Positions 7,867 to 16,628 of a stretch of 64,000 bases of DNA are shown in pieces. Below the pieces are notes generated by a model that was given only the letters and a program-made list of their open reading frames with translations, did no database searches and had not been told where the DNA came from. How positions within the stretch are numbered: the stretch's first letter is position 1; every line of letters begins with the position of its first letter. This DNA comes from Alkalibacterium sp049389645 (GTDB taxonomy: Bacteria > Bacillota > Bacilli > Lactobacillales > Carnobacteriaceae_A): positions 186,001 through 250,000 of the forward strand of contig NZ_CP186540.1 of assembly GCF_049389645.1 (NCBI RefSeq), read 5' to 3'. The position numbers and the translations under genes are program-made.

Positions 7867-9669
7867 TTAATCATCCTGGTTCATTGGTATATGAATAATA
7901 AAAGAAGATCCTACATTCATTGATGACTCAACTTCGATAAATCCTCCATGTGCTTCAACGATATTCTTAACTAACGATAAGCCGATTCCTGTTCCATTAG
8001 TATTAGATGCGTAATTAATTCGAGATTTGTCCGCTTTGAAAAAACGGTCAAAAATATAGGGTAAATCGTCTTCCGGAATCCCTGTCCCTGTATCTTTTAC
8101 AATCATAACAACTTCATCAAGCTTCTCTTCTTTAAGTAATTGAAGCGTGACTATTTTTTCTTCTTTGTCAGTGATGCTTGTGTGTCTTATCGCGTTGTTG
8201 ATGATATTGACAAAGACCTGGTCCATCTTATCTTTATCAATCATTTGATGAACAGTTTCTTTAGGAGTTTCCATTTGTAGTGACACTTCAGCATCACTCG
8301 CCATATTATCGAAACGGAACAACAGGTTTCTTAAATAACTGTTGAGATTGACTTCAGATTTTTGTAATTCTATATATCCGGCTTCCATCCGAGATAAATC
8401 AAGCATCTCGTTTACCATTCGATTCATTCTTTGAGATTCATCTCGAATAATTTGAGCCATCTCTTTTTTCTCTTCAACACTTTCAGCAACATCATCTAGT
8501 ATCGCTTCACTGTAACCCTGGACCATAACCAGCGGTGTACGTAATTCATGTGAGATATTATTAATGAAATCTACTCTCATTCTATCTAATCGATGTTCTT
8601 TCGTTAAATCTTTGGTTGAGACCACTAAGCCTCTAAGTTCACTACTGTCAGATTCCATCAGAGGTAGGATGGTCACCACATAAAAAGTTTCTTCCATTTC
8701 AATAGTAAACTCCACCGATGATTTATTGTTGATCACTTCGTTTAATTTTTCATCAATATCAACAAATTTATCATGGCTAGAGAAGTTAGCTTCTTCGACC
8801 TGGTATTGAGTTAAGAACAAGTCTCCCACAGGGTTAGATAATAACAACGTTTTATCAATATCGTAATATATAATGCCAGTTTCAACGTTTTCTAAAATAT
8901 GGCTTAATAATTCTTTTTCTTGCTTGACCACGGTTCGATTCGTTTCAAGAGAATGCCCCATTTTATTCATAGCCATGGCAAGTTCGGCTAAGTCATCACG
9001 ACCCGCAATAGGTAGCTGGTGGCTGAAATCATCTCGAGCAAAATCAAAAGCTATGTTCGTCATAGCATTTATCGGCTCTGATACATTACGTTTTAAATAC
9101 AAATAATAATATAGCGCAGCCAACAAGTGGGCAATAATCAAACCAGTTAATAAATAGCTCATGCGTCTTTCTATATTAACAAGAAAGGACAGATCTCCAT
9201 AAGAATAAAATAGAGCATCTTCTCCGTCGATTTCTGTGGGTTGAATATGAAAAACATGTGGAATATTTGTTTCATACGCTTTAAGTAAATCAGAACGAAT
9301 TTGTACCCGCTCGTTAGATTCAATGTTATCCATGACTCCTGGTTTGTTTGCCATGCTCTCTTTTTCTTCTTCTGCAAAAGGTAATAGCCACTCTTCGTCA
9401 TTAGAAGAATAGGTGTCATCCAATAATAATGCAAAGTTTATATGTGAATGGAAATCATTGATTTCTTCGATATTTTCCAATAAAAAATGTGGATCCGCTA
9501 ATGCAAGGCGCTCCACATTTATAATAATCTGTTCGTATTCATTCATATAATTATCTTTGATTTGTTGAGAATAAAAGACACCATAAAATATAGTCGTAAT
9601 GACGAAAGATAACAGGGCAATTCCAAACGTAATGAGCCAAATTTTGATTGCCACTACATTTAATTTCAT
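7867..9669 (-). CDS. resE: Sensor histidine kinase of the ResE/SrrB type
   Basis: This 600-residue membrane kinase has a transmembrane helix near 10-33, an extracellular sensor region to about 170, a second helix near 172-192, then HAMP (about 193-245), a PAS domain (about 258-355), HisKA with the phospho-acceptor His near 374 (NNISHELRTP) and a HATPase domain with N, G1 (DTGTGIP) and G2 (GTGIGLSL) boxes. The ATG at 9669 has GAGGAG formed by the last codons of the response-regulator gene. Position next to rluB is that of B. subtilis resE, a redox/oxygen sensor; the actual signal here is unknown because resABC and other respiratory genes are absent from the window. Confidence 0.85.
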   Translation of the reverse strand: MKLNVVAIKIWLITFGIALLSFVITTIFYGVFYSQQIKDNYMNEYEQIIINVERLALADPHFLLENIEEINDFHSHINFALLLDDTYSSNDEEWLLPFAEEEKESMANKPGVMDNIESNERVQIRSDLLKAYETNIPHVFHIQPTEIDGEDALFYSYGDLSFLVNIERRMSYLLTGLIIAHLLAALYYYLYLKRNVSEPINAMTNIAFDFARDDFSHQLPIAGRDDLAELAMAMNKMGHSLETNRTVVKQEKELLSHILENVETGIIYYDIDKTLLLSNPVGDLFLTQYQVEEANFSSHDKFVDIDEKLNEVINNKSSVEFTIEMEETFYVVTILPLMESDSSELRGLVVSTKDLTKEHRLDRMRVDFINNISHELRTPLVMVQGYSEAILDDVAESVEEKKEMAQIIRDESQRMNRMVNEMLDLSRMEAGYIELQKSEVNLNSYLRNLLFRFDNMASDAEVSLQMETPKETVHQMIDKDKMDQVFVNIINNAIRHTSITDKEEKIVTLQLLKEEKLDEVVMIVKDTGTGIPEDDLPYIFDRFFKADKSRINYASNTNGTGIGLSLVKNIVEAHGGFIEVESSMNVGSSFIIHIPMNQDD

Positions 9670-9673
9670 ACAA

Positions 9674-10420
9674 TTACTCCTCTTCGTCATCAGGATAGGA
9701 ATTCAATTTATAGCCTAGACCCCATACTGTTTCAATCATTTTAGAAGCGACATCTGATTCTTTTTTAAGTTTTTCTCTTAATCTTTTAACGTGTGTATCT
9801 ACTGTTCTTAAATCTCCAAAAAATTCATATTTCCACACTTCTCTGAGTAATTGTTCTCGACCAAATATTTGATCTGGAGAAGACATTAGATAATGGAGCA
9901 AATCATATTCTTTTGGAGTTAAATTAACCGGCTGACCATCGGCAGTGACTCTTCTAGAATCATTATCAATTTCTAAATGAGGTAAAGTCAATGTGTCCGA
10001 TATGTCCCCATTAGTGCCACTGGGAGTATCACTTTTAGTCCGTTTCAATATAGCCGCCACACGCAGTACTATTTCGCGAGGACTAAATGGTTTGACGATA
10101 TAATCATCAACACCCGCTTCAAATCCCTGAATACGGTTTAATTCTTCTCCCTTAGCTGTGAGCATCATAATCGGTGTGTCTTTTTCTTTTCTGATTTCTT
10201 CAGCTACTTCAAGCCCATCCATTTCTGGCATCATTACATCTAAAAGAATGAGATCATAATCATTTTCTAAAGCCATTTCTAATGCTTTTTTTCCATGTTC
10301 GGCCTCTTCGATACTGTAATCCGCTTTTTCTAAATACATTTTTAGTAGTCTTCTGATTCTATCTTCATCATCAACTACTAGCAATTTCTTTTTGTCATCT
10401 TGATTAGTCTCTTCAGTCAC
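9674..10420 (-). CDS. resD: Response regulator of the ResD/SrrA type (OmpR family)
   Basis: The 248-residue protein has a receiver domain with the acidic pair near 17-18, phospho-acceptor Asp61 (ILLDVMMPEMDG), the switch Thr in MLTAK and Lys in VKPFSP, followed by an OmpR-type winged-helix DNA-binding domain ending in VWGLGYKL. Translation starts at GTG 10420, nine bases after GAGGAG. It is the partner of the kinase gene that begins four bases after its stop. Family and synteny point to ResD; the regulon cannot be told from here. Confidence 0.88.
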   Translation of the reverse strand: MTEETNQDDKKKLLVVDDEDRIRRLLKMYLEKADYSIEEAEHGKKALEMALENDYDLILLDVMMPEMDGLEVAEEIRKEKDTPIMMLTAKGEELNRIQGFEAGVDDYIVKPFSPREIVLRVAAILKRTKSDTPSGTNGDISDTLTLPHLEIDNDSRRVTADGQPVNLTPKEYDLLHYLMSSPDQIFGREQLLREVWKYEFFGDLRTVDTHVKRLREKLKKESDVASKMIETVWGLGYKLNSYPDDEEE

Positions 10421-10496
10421 GTTTAGACACTCCTCTAATTCATACTTTAGTCATTGCTAGTATTAAACTCTTTCAGCAAAGCTCATATATAAATCC

Positions 10497-10526
10497 ATTA
10501 TAACGAACGAAATCTGTTTCTGCCAA
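10497..10526 (-). promoter_or_regulatory. Promoter of the two-component operon
   Basis: TTGGCA and TATAAT are separated by 18 bases on the minus strand, in the gap between rluB and the response-regulator gene, about 80 bases ahead of its GTG start. Confidence 0.65.
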
Positions 10527-10544
10527 CATATTCACTCTTAGGAG

Positions 10545-11264
10545 TTATTCCTTTACAAGTTCTTTTAATTTATTTACTTCAAAAGTTTTAAGTTGACGCC
10601 ATTCTCCCGATTGAAGACCTTCTGTTGTTAAAAAGCCATATTTATCTCTGTTTAATTTTTCGACTGGAAAACCAACAGTTTTAAGCATTTTTTTCACCTG
10701 ATGATTTTTACCTTCATGGATAGTCAATTCAACCATGCTGATATTTTTTCTAGGATCGATATCGATAATTCTTGCTTTAGCAGGTCTTGTTTTATAATCA
10801 TCTATATTCAAGCCTTTTTCTAATTTAGCGATGGCTCCTTTATTAATTAAACCTGTCACTTTAGCTATATATGTTTTTTCGACACCATATTTCGGATGGG
10901 TCAGCTGGTTAGTCAGTTCTCCATCATTCGTTAATAAAAGTACGCCTGTTGTATCATAATCTAAACGGCCAACCGGATAGATACGCTGTTCAATATGTGA
11001 GAAAAAGTCCACAACTGTTTTTCTTCCTTTGGGATCGTCTGCACTTGAGATAACACCTCTGGGTTTATTTAACAGGAAATATAACTTTTGTTCTTTACTA
11101 ATAGGCATGCTGTTTACTTCAATGGTATCATCGTTGCTCACGTTTAAACCCATCTCCGTAACTACTTTCCCATTCACTTTAACTTTGCCTTCTTTAATCA
11201 GTTTTTCTGATCCTCTTCTAGAAGCTATTCCTGCATGTGCCATTACTTTTTGTAGACGTTCCAT
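10545..11264 (-). CDS. rluB: 23S rRNA pseudouridine synthase RluB
   Basis: This enzyme converts a uridine of 23S rRNA helix 89 to pseudouridine. The 239-residue protein has an N-terminal S4 RNA-binding domain (MERLQKVMAHAGIASRRGSE) and the RsuA/RluB catalytic motif GRLDYDTTGVLLLTNDGEL containing the active Asp. RsuA-family paralogues share the motif, but the scpB-rluB-resD context is that of rluB in B. subtilis. AAAGGGG precedes the ATG by six bases. The gene begins 11 bases after scpB ends. Confidence 0.93.
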   Translation of the reverse strand: MERLQKVMAHAGIASRRGSEKLIKEGKVKVNGKVVTEMGLNVSNDDTIEVNSMPISKEQKLYFLLNKPRGVISSADDPKGRKTVVDFFSHIEQRIYPVGRLDYDTTGVLLLTNDGELTNQLTHPKYGVEKTYIAKVTGLINKGAIAKLEKGLNIDDYKTRPAKARIIDIDPRKNISMVELTIHEGKNHQVKKMLKTVGFPVEKLNRDKYGFLTTEGLQSGEWRQLKTFEVNKLKELVKE

Positions 11265-11275
11265 AATAATCCCCT

Positions 11276-11830
11276 TTAAAATTCTAATTCTTCGCTAAAC
11301 AAACTTTGATTTTCTATTTGTTCTTCAACTTCTAACTCTGGTAGTTCCGTTAAATCATTTAATCCAAAATAATCTAAAAAGTAATCTGTTGTTCCGTAGA
11401 TTGCTGGTCGTCCTGGCGCATCAATTCGGCCAATTTCATAGATTAAATTTCTTAATTTTAATTTATGTAGGCTTGATGATAACTGCACGCCCCTGATATC
11501 TTCTATCTCCATCCGAGTAATGGGTTGTTTATATGCAATAACAGCTAATGTTTCAATCGAGGCTTTACTCAACTTTTTAATTAGAGGAGATTTTGCATAA
11601 TGCTCTATCACGGCTGAAAATTCTTTTTTTGTAACTAAACGATAGGTTTCAGCCGTTTCTATTAATTTCAAGCCACTACTTTCTTCATTTAAATATCGTT
11701 CTGATAGGTCTTCAAGGCATACTTTAACGTGGTCAGGGGTGGATTTAGTCAATTGAGCCAAGTTGTATAGCGTCATTCCATCTTCACCGGCCACGAACAA
11801 CAAGGCCTCGTATGCAGCAAATTCATTCAT
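11276..11830 (-). CDS. scpB: Segregation and condensation protein B
   Basis: ScpB is a winged-helix kite subunit of the SMC-ScpAB condensin complex that organises and segregates the chromosome. The 184-residue protein has the family signatures EALLFVAGEDG at the start and VIAYKQPITRMEIEDIRGV in the middle, with GRPAIYGTTDYFLDYFGL near the end. The ATG at 11830 is preceded by AGGTGA and overlaps the end of scpA by eight bases. A GTG nine bases further upstream is open but has no ribosome-binding site. Confidence 0.95.
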   Translation of the reverse strand: MNEFAAYEALLFVAGEDGMTLYNLAQLTKSTPDHVKVCLEDLSERYLNEESSGLKLIETAETYRLVTKKEFSAVIEHYAKSPLIKKLSKASIETLAVIAYKQPITRMEIEDIRGVQLSSSLHKLKLRNLIYEIGRIDAPGRPAIYGTTDYFLDYFGLNDLTELPELEVEEQIENQSLFSEELEF

Positions 11831-12596
11831 TTTGCTCACCTAATCCTTTCTTTCCCTGTTTTACACTAGATAGAAAAATTTCACCAAAACTTTCAGATTG
11901 CTGGATTGCCACTTTATTTTCTTTTATCATCTCTAGTAAGGCTAAGAAAGTGACAACATACTCTTTTTTTGTCGGTTTAGTGAACAAAAGTCTAAAAGGT
12001 ACCGCTTGTATACTTGAGGATATCTTTTTTTCTAACCATTCTATTTTTTCATTAACTGTGATTTCTTCTAAATCGATCGTATTTGGAGTAGGATCCAGCC
12101 ATTCTTTTCTTTTGAAAAGTTCACCGAACGCTCCAATCAAATCACTTAATTCTAAATCCCCTGTTTCGAGAGGGATAAACTGTTGGAAGTGTGTTAAGTC
12201 CTCAGGTGGTTTGGAAAAATACTGTTCACGACTTTCACGTTTTTCATTTAATTTAGTCGACACATACTTGATCTTCCGATATTCCAAGAGTTTCTGTTGT
12301 AGTTTTTCAATGGAATCTTCTTCGACATTAAACTCTTCACCCTCTTCTTCCCAAGATTCATTTCTCGGAAGCAGTAATTGACTTTTTATTGACATAAGGG
12401 TTGCCGCCATAACTAAATATTCACCAGCCACGTCAAGTTGGAGCATCTGCATGGCATGCAAATAATTTAGATATTGTCCAGTTATTTCTTTGATCGGTAT
12501 GTCGTAAATATCAATCTCCATCCTGTTGATAAGATGCAGCAGCAGATCAAGAGGTCCTTCAAAGATATCTAAGTTAACTTTCCATTTATCGCTCAT
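11823..12596 (-). CDS. scpA: Segregation and condensation protein A
   Basis: ScpA is the kleisin that closes the SMC ring and binds ScpB. The N-terminal kleisin signature FEGPLDLLLHLINRMEIDIYDIPI is plain, followed by helices and a charged linker and a C-terminal winged helix (about 180-245) that contacts the SMC head. At 257 residues it is of normal length. The ATG at 12596 has GTAGGAA seven bases upstream. scpA and scpB overlap, consistent with coupled synthesis of a complex. The smc gene is not in the window. Confidence 0.95.
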   Translation of the reverse strand: MSDKWKVNLDIFEGPLDLLLHLINRMEIDIYDIPIKEITGQYLNYLHAMQMLQLDVAGEYLVMAATLMSIKSQLLLPRNESWEEEGEEFNVEEDSIEKLQQKLLEYRKIKYVSTKLNEKRESREQYFSKPPEDLTHFQQFIPLETGDLELSDLIGAFGELFKRKEWLDPTPNTIDLEEITVNEKIEWLEKKISSSIQAVPFRLLFTKPTKKEYVVTFLALLEMIKENKVAIQQSESFGEIFLSSVKQGKKGLGEQNE

Positions 12597-12630
12597 TCAG
12601 TTTCCTACTTTACAATGTCATATTAATTAA

Positions 12631-12984
12631 CTAAGCCTTCTGCCACTTAGTTAAAATAGATGCTGTTTCCAGTGTTCCAACAATTCGTTTTGGTGAGCAT
12701 TGTTTTGACAGAGCGTTTAGCATTCTGTATGCCATGCCTTCTTCACGATAAGATGGGTTCACGGCGATGTGTCTTAAAAGGACCATTTCTTCGTCTTCTT
12801 CAATGCCAATAACGCCAGCCAAATCGCCTGTTTCTTCACTTTTCCATAAGAAAAGCTGTCGATTATTTTCTTGACTGTACCATTCCATTTCTTTTGTTAG
12901 CCGACTTGTTTCTTTTAAATCAGGAACGTAAGACAATAATCCCATCGTTATTTTCTGATAATCAGCTTTATATATGACGAGCAT
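12631..12984 (-). CDS. ribT: RibT-like GNAT acetyltransferase
   Basis: This is a small 117-residue GNAT-fold protein. The CoA-binding signature is recognisable as HIAVNPSYREEGMAYRML, and the first half (MGLLSYVPDL, QLFLWKSEETGDLAGVIG) closely resembles B. subtilis RibT. In Bacillus ribT ends the riboflavin operon just before scpA; here it has kept the place next to scpA but the biosynthetic rib genes are missing. AGGAGG lies six bases before the ATG. The substrate is unknown, so the name reflects family and synteny only. Confidence 0.8.
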   Translation of the reverse strand: MLVIYKADYQKITMGLLSYVPDLKETSRLTKEMEWYSQENNRQLFLWKSEETGDLAGVIGIEEDEEMVLLRHIAVNPSYREEGMAYRMLNALSKQCSPKRIVGTLETASILTKWQKA

Positions 12985-13002
12985 GAAAGTCCTCCTGTTT
13001 TA

Positions 13003-14334
13003 TTACCAATTTTCGATACTATTTTCTAATTTCAAAAAATCTTGAACTGTTTCTCTCTTGATCGCTAAAAAGTCTTTACCCTTTTCTACGAATACCACTG
13101 CAGGTCGGGGTAAGCGATTATAGTTGCTCGCCATAGAATAACCGTATGCACCGGTACTAAATATTGCTAAAACATCTTTTTGAGTAGGTTGAGGTAACGT
13201 AATATCCCATATCAACATGTCTCCACTCTCACATGCTTTTCCGGCAATGGATACTTTCTCTTCACTATTCTCGTTGACTCTATTTGCCAACACTCCAGTA
13301 TACTCAGCTTGGTAAAGTGCGGGTCTTATATTATCCGCCATTCCTCCATCTACTGAAACATATTTTCTGATTGCAGGAATGTTTTTTTGACTTCCTACCG
13401 TATACAAACTTGTGCCAGCTTCTCCTACGATACTTCTACCTGGTTCGATCCAAATTTCCGGAAGAGCTAGTTCATTTAATTTAGCCTGTTTTCTTACGGC
13501 ATTCATTATAGCTTCGGCGTAGTCATCTAAAGGAAGTGGCGTATCTGCTTCAGTATAGCGTATACCAAAACCTCCACCAACATTAAGTACATCCAAGTTA
13601 AAACCAAATGTTTTTTTCCACTCTTTTGCTTTCGCTAAAAGTTTTTCAATAACTACTTGATACCCATCGACTTCAAAAATTTGAGATCCAATATGAGCAT
13701 GTAAGCCAATACTATTTATATTATCAGCTGATTTTATCTTTGCAATTGCCTTTTCAACTTGTCCTGAGGCTAAGTCAAATCCGAACTTAGAATCCGCCTG
13801 TCCTGTCGTAATATACTCGTGCGTGTGTGCTTCCACACCTGGTGCTACACGAATAAGAACATCCATTACTTGATGATGTTTATTAGTTAATTCTTCAACC
13901 ATATCAATTTCATAAAAATTATCGATCACTATGCATCCGATATTTTCTTGAATAGCGGTATTTAGTTCATCGTATGATTTATTATTACCATGAAAGTGAA
14001 TGCGTTCCTTAGGAAATCCGGCTTGTATGGCCAAAAACAACTCTCCACCCGAAACAACATCCAACGATACATCTTCTTTTGCTAATATTTCGTATAATGC
14101 CAGCGACGAAAAAGCTTTACTGGCATAGGCAACCTGCGTTTTATTTTCGTAATTTTTAAACGCTTCTTTAAACGTATTGATTTTTTCTTTTATTAAAGAA
14201 ATATCATAGACATTAAGGGGTGTCCCGTATTTATCTACAAGGTCTATCGTATCCACACCGTCAATAACCAAGTGATTGTGCGTATTGATTTCCATATTAC
14301 TCATTAATCTTTTACTGTAATTATCTTTATTCAT
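13003..14334 (-). CDS. lysA: Diaminopimelate decarboxylase
   Basis: LysA decarboxylates meso-diaminopimelate to lysine, the final step of the pathway. The 443-residue PLP enzyme shows the Schiff-base Lys73 in YASKAFSS, the phosphate-binding GGGFGIRY, the SVDGGMADNIRPALY segment and the active-site CESGD from the neighbouring subunit. It belongs to fold type III (alanine racemase-like barrel). The ATG at 14334 has GTGGGA four bases upstream; a later in-frame ATG lacks a binding site. Its place after punA recalls the Bacillus drm-pupG...lysA order. Confidence 0.96.
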   Translation of the reverse strand: MNKDNYSKRLMSNMEINTHNHLVIDGVDTIDLVDKYGTPLNVYDISLIKEKINTFKEAFKNYENKTQVAYASKAFSSLALYEILAKEDVSLDVVSGGELFLAIQAGFPKERIHFHGNNKSYDELNTAIQENIGCIVIDNFYEIDMVEELTNKHHQVMDVLIRVAPGVEAHTHEYITTGQADSKFGFDLASGQVEKAIAKIKSADNINSIGLHAHIGSQIFEVDGYQVVIEKLLAKAKEWKKTFGFNLDVLNVGGGFGIRYTEADTPLPLDDYAEAIMNAVRKQAKLNELALPEIWIEPGRSIVGEAGTSLYTVGSQKNIPAIRKYVSVDGGMADNIRPALYQAEYTGVLANRVNENSEEKVSIAGKACESGDMLIWDITLPQPTQKDVLAIFSTGAYGYSMASNYNRLPRPAVVFVEKGKDFLAIKRETVQDFLKLENSIENW

Positions 14335-14441
14335 CTTTTCCCACTTTTCTTATAAGTTAATCGTTCACAACGAAAGAAATTCATTCATGACAATCATACC
14401 TATTTATCAAGTAAAAATCAAACGGATCATGATTTACAGAC

Positions 14442-14480
14442 AGAGAAAGAGCGAAAGTCTAAAACTTTCGCTCTTTCTCT
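14442..14480. terminator. Perfect 17-bp hairpin between punA and lysA
   Basis: The arms AGAGAAAGAGCGAAAGT and ACTTTCGCTCTTTCTCT are exact complements with a five-base loop, starting 11 bases beyond the punA stop. Neither strand has a T run right after it, so it may terminate weakly or protect the punA mRNA end rather than act as a strong terminator. Confidence 0.55.
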
Positions 14481-14490
14481 CAACCCTCAA

Positions 14491-15312
14491 CTATAAATTT
14501 GAAATGACTGATTTAACTAAAGTTTTAAATGTTTCTCTTACTCGAGTGGTTACTGCTACCACTTCATCATGATTTAAACTTTCCTGCATACCAGCAGCAT
14601 AGTTCGTTATACAAGAAATTCCTGCTACTCTGAGGCCGGCATGATTTGCCACGATCACTTCAGGAACTGTTGACATGCCTACTGCATCTCCACCTAACGT
14701 GCGCACCATACGAACTTCTGCAGGTGTTTCATAGGTTGGTCCGGACATGCCCATATAGACACCTTTTTGGATAGTAACGTTTAGCTCTTTCGCGACATCT
14801 TCAATCATACCCTGATACTCTTTGTCATAGGCATGACTCATATCAGTAAATCGGGGTCCTTGAGTATTGTCATTTGGTCCGTGTAATGGATTCAATCCAA
14901 CCATGTTGATATGATCAGTGATAATCATCAAATCGCCTGGTGTAAAGTTTTTGTTGACCCCTCCGGCAGCGTTTGTAACTACAAGTGATTCTACGCCCAA
15001 AGCTTTCATCACTCTAACTGGAAATGTCACTTCTTTCATTGAGTAACCTTCATAGTAGTGGAAACGACCTTGCATCGCTAATACTTTCTTACCGCCTAAG
15101 TCACCGTAAACCAATTGGCCTGCATGGCCTTCAACGGTAGACACTGGAAATCCTGGAATATCTTCATAAGGAACAGCTATGGCATTATCAGCTTCATTTG
15201 CCAGTTCCCCTAAGCCAGAACCTAAAATCAGTCCGATTTCAGGCATTTCAATTCCTTTTTCTCTTAAATAAGCCGTTGCTTTTTCAATTGCTAGAGTATA
15301 ATTGTCAGTCAT
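14491..15312 (-). CDS. punA: Purine-nucleoside phosphorylase
   Basis: This trimeric-type PNP splits guanosine and inosine with phosphate to the base and ribose-1-phosphate. The 273-residue sequence carries IGLILGSGLG, the phosphate site GRFHYYEGY, TNAAGGVN and GPTYETPAEVRM with the substrate Glu, and a C-terminal SCITNYAAGM. AAGGAG precedes the ATG by nine bases. It follows deoB with 23 bases between them; DeoB uses the ribose-1-phosphate that PunA makes, so the pair is a nucleoside-salvage operon. Confidence 0.96.
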   Translation of the reverse strand: MTDNYTLAIEKATAYLREKGIEMPEIGLILGSGLGELANEADNAIAVPYEDIPGFPVSTVEGHAGQLVYGDLGGKKVLAMQGRFHYYEGYSMKEVTFPVRVMKALGVESLVVTNAAGGVNKNFTPGDLMIITDHINMVGLNPLHGPNDNTQGPRFTDMSHAYDKEYQGMIEDVAKELNVTIQKGVYMGMSGPTYETPAEVRMVRTLGGDAVGMSTVPEVIVANHAGLRVAGISCITNYAAGMQESLNHDEVVAVTTRVRETFKTLVKSVISNL

Positions 15313-15335
15313 TCATTCATTCTCCTTTTAACGAT

Positions 15336-16505
15336 TTATTTTAACTTGTTCAAAAAACTATTGCCGAATCCAGTGTTTTTGACACCGAAATTTTCAGCAA
15401 TCGTGGCACTGATATCTGCGAACAAGCCCTGAGGCAATTCTTCACCTTTTTCAAACTTAGGTGAAGAAATCAAAAGTGGCACGTACTCTCTCGTGTGATC
15501 GGTTCCTGGGGCTGTCGGGTCATTCCCGTGGTCAGCTGTAAGGATCAGAAGATCATTCTCTTTCAAGGCATCATAGATTTCAGGTAAGCGGGCATCGAAG
15601 GCTTCCAAGGCATCGCGGTAACCTTCCACGTTTCTACGGTGACCATATAACGCGTCAAAATCAACCAGGTTGGTAAAACTTATCCCATTAAAATCTTTTT
15701 TCATGACATCCAACAATTTATCGACACCATCCATATTGGATTTTGTACGCACAGATTCTGTGATACCTTTTCCATTAAAGATATCGTCGATCTTGCCGAC
15801 AGCAATAACGTCTTTTCCGTCTTCCTTAAGAAAATCTAATACTGTGTCGCCAAACGGACTTAAAGCATAGTCGTGTCGGTTGCTGGTGCGTGCGAAATCT
15901 CCGGGTTTACCCAAATAAGGACGAGCAATGATGCGTCCAATCATGTACGGATCTTCTTTTGTAATCTCTCTAACATACTCACAAATATCATAGAGTTCTT
16001 CCAGAGGAATCACATCTTCGTGTGCTGCAATTTGCAGTACAGGATCTGCAGACGTATAAACAATCAGGTCCCCAGTTTCCATTTGATGTTCACCGAGTTC
16101 TTCAAGGATTTCAGTGCCAGATGCTGGTTTATTGCCTATTATTTTTCTGCCTGTATGTTCTTCGATTTTTTTGATCAAATCCTCCGGGAAACCATCTGGA
16201 AATACTCTGAATGGGGTTTTAATATGTAGTCCCATTAATTCCCAGTGCCCTGTCATCGTATCTTTCCCTACTGATTTTTCTTCCAGTTTAGTAAAGTATC
16301 CTTTAGTAGAATCAACCGGCGCAATGCCTTTTAACGGAGCAATATTTCCTAAACCGAGTGATTGCATATGAGGGACATTTAAGCCTGCTTCTTCAGCAAT
16401 ATGTCCTAAAGTATGAGCCCCTTCATCATTGAATTCTTTAGCATCCGGCGCTTCACCAATGCCTACAGAATCTAAAACAACTAAATGTATACGATCAAAA
16501 TTCAT
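15336..16505 (-). CDS. deoB: Phosphopentomutase
   Basis: DeoB interconverts (deoxy)ribose-1-phosphate and -5-phosphate, feeding nucleoside sugar into central metabolism. It is a metal-dependent alkaline-phosphatase superfamily enzyme: metal ligands appear in LDSVGIGE and LTADHGND, and the phospho-acceptor Thr in KDTMTGHWE; HTREYVPLL completes the site. Length 389 residues is typical. AGGAGG lies nine bases before the ATG. Together with punA it forms a two-gene salvage operon. Confidence 0.96.
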   Translation of the reverse strand: MNFDRIHLVVLDSVGIGEAPDAKEFNDEGAHTLGHIAEEAGLNVPHMQSLGLGNIAPLKGIAPVDSTKGYFTKLEEKSVGKDTMTGHWELMGLHIKTPFRVFPDGFPEDLIKKIEEHTGRKIIGNKPASGTEILEELGEHQMETGDLIVYTSADPVLQIAAHEDVIPLEELYDICEYVREITKEDPYMIGRIIARPYLGKPGDFARTSNRHDYALSPFGDTVLDFLKEDGKDVIAVGKIDDIFNGKGITESVRTKSNMDGVDKLLDVMKKDFNGISFTNLVDFDALYGHRRNVEGYRDALEAFDARLPEIYDALKENDLLILTADHGNDPTAPGTDHTREYVPLLISSPKFEKGEELPQGLFADISATIAENFGVKNTGFGNSFLNKLK

Positions 16506-16539
16506 GATTTTTTTCCTCCTTATATTATCTCTTTCATTC

Positions 16540-16568
16540 AGAATAAATGAGTACGCTTAATAATGCAA
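16540..16568 (-). promoter_or_regulatory. Candidate promoter of deoB-punA
   Basis: TTGCAT and TATTCT are separated by 17 bases on the minus strand in the gap between xerD and deoB. The -10 is imperfect, so this is a moderate match. Confidence 0.4.
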
Positions 16569-16628
16569 GAATGGCGCTGTATTTAGCCCTTTTATGAATA
16601 ATCTTTTAGACTTTACTCATTTAATTCA

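Noticed and set aside
14387..14572. Plus-strand frame of 61 codons over the punA 3' end
   Set aside because: It runs through the punA-lysA hairpin and the antisense of punA, with no ribosome-binding site.
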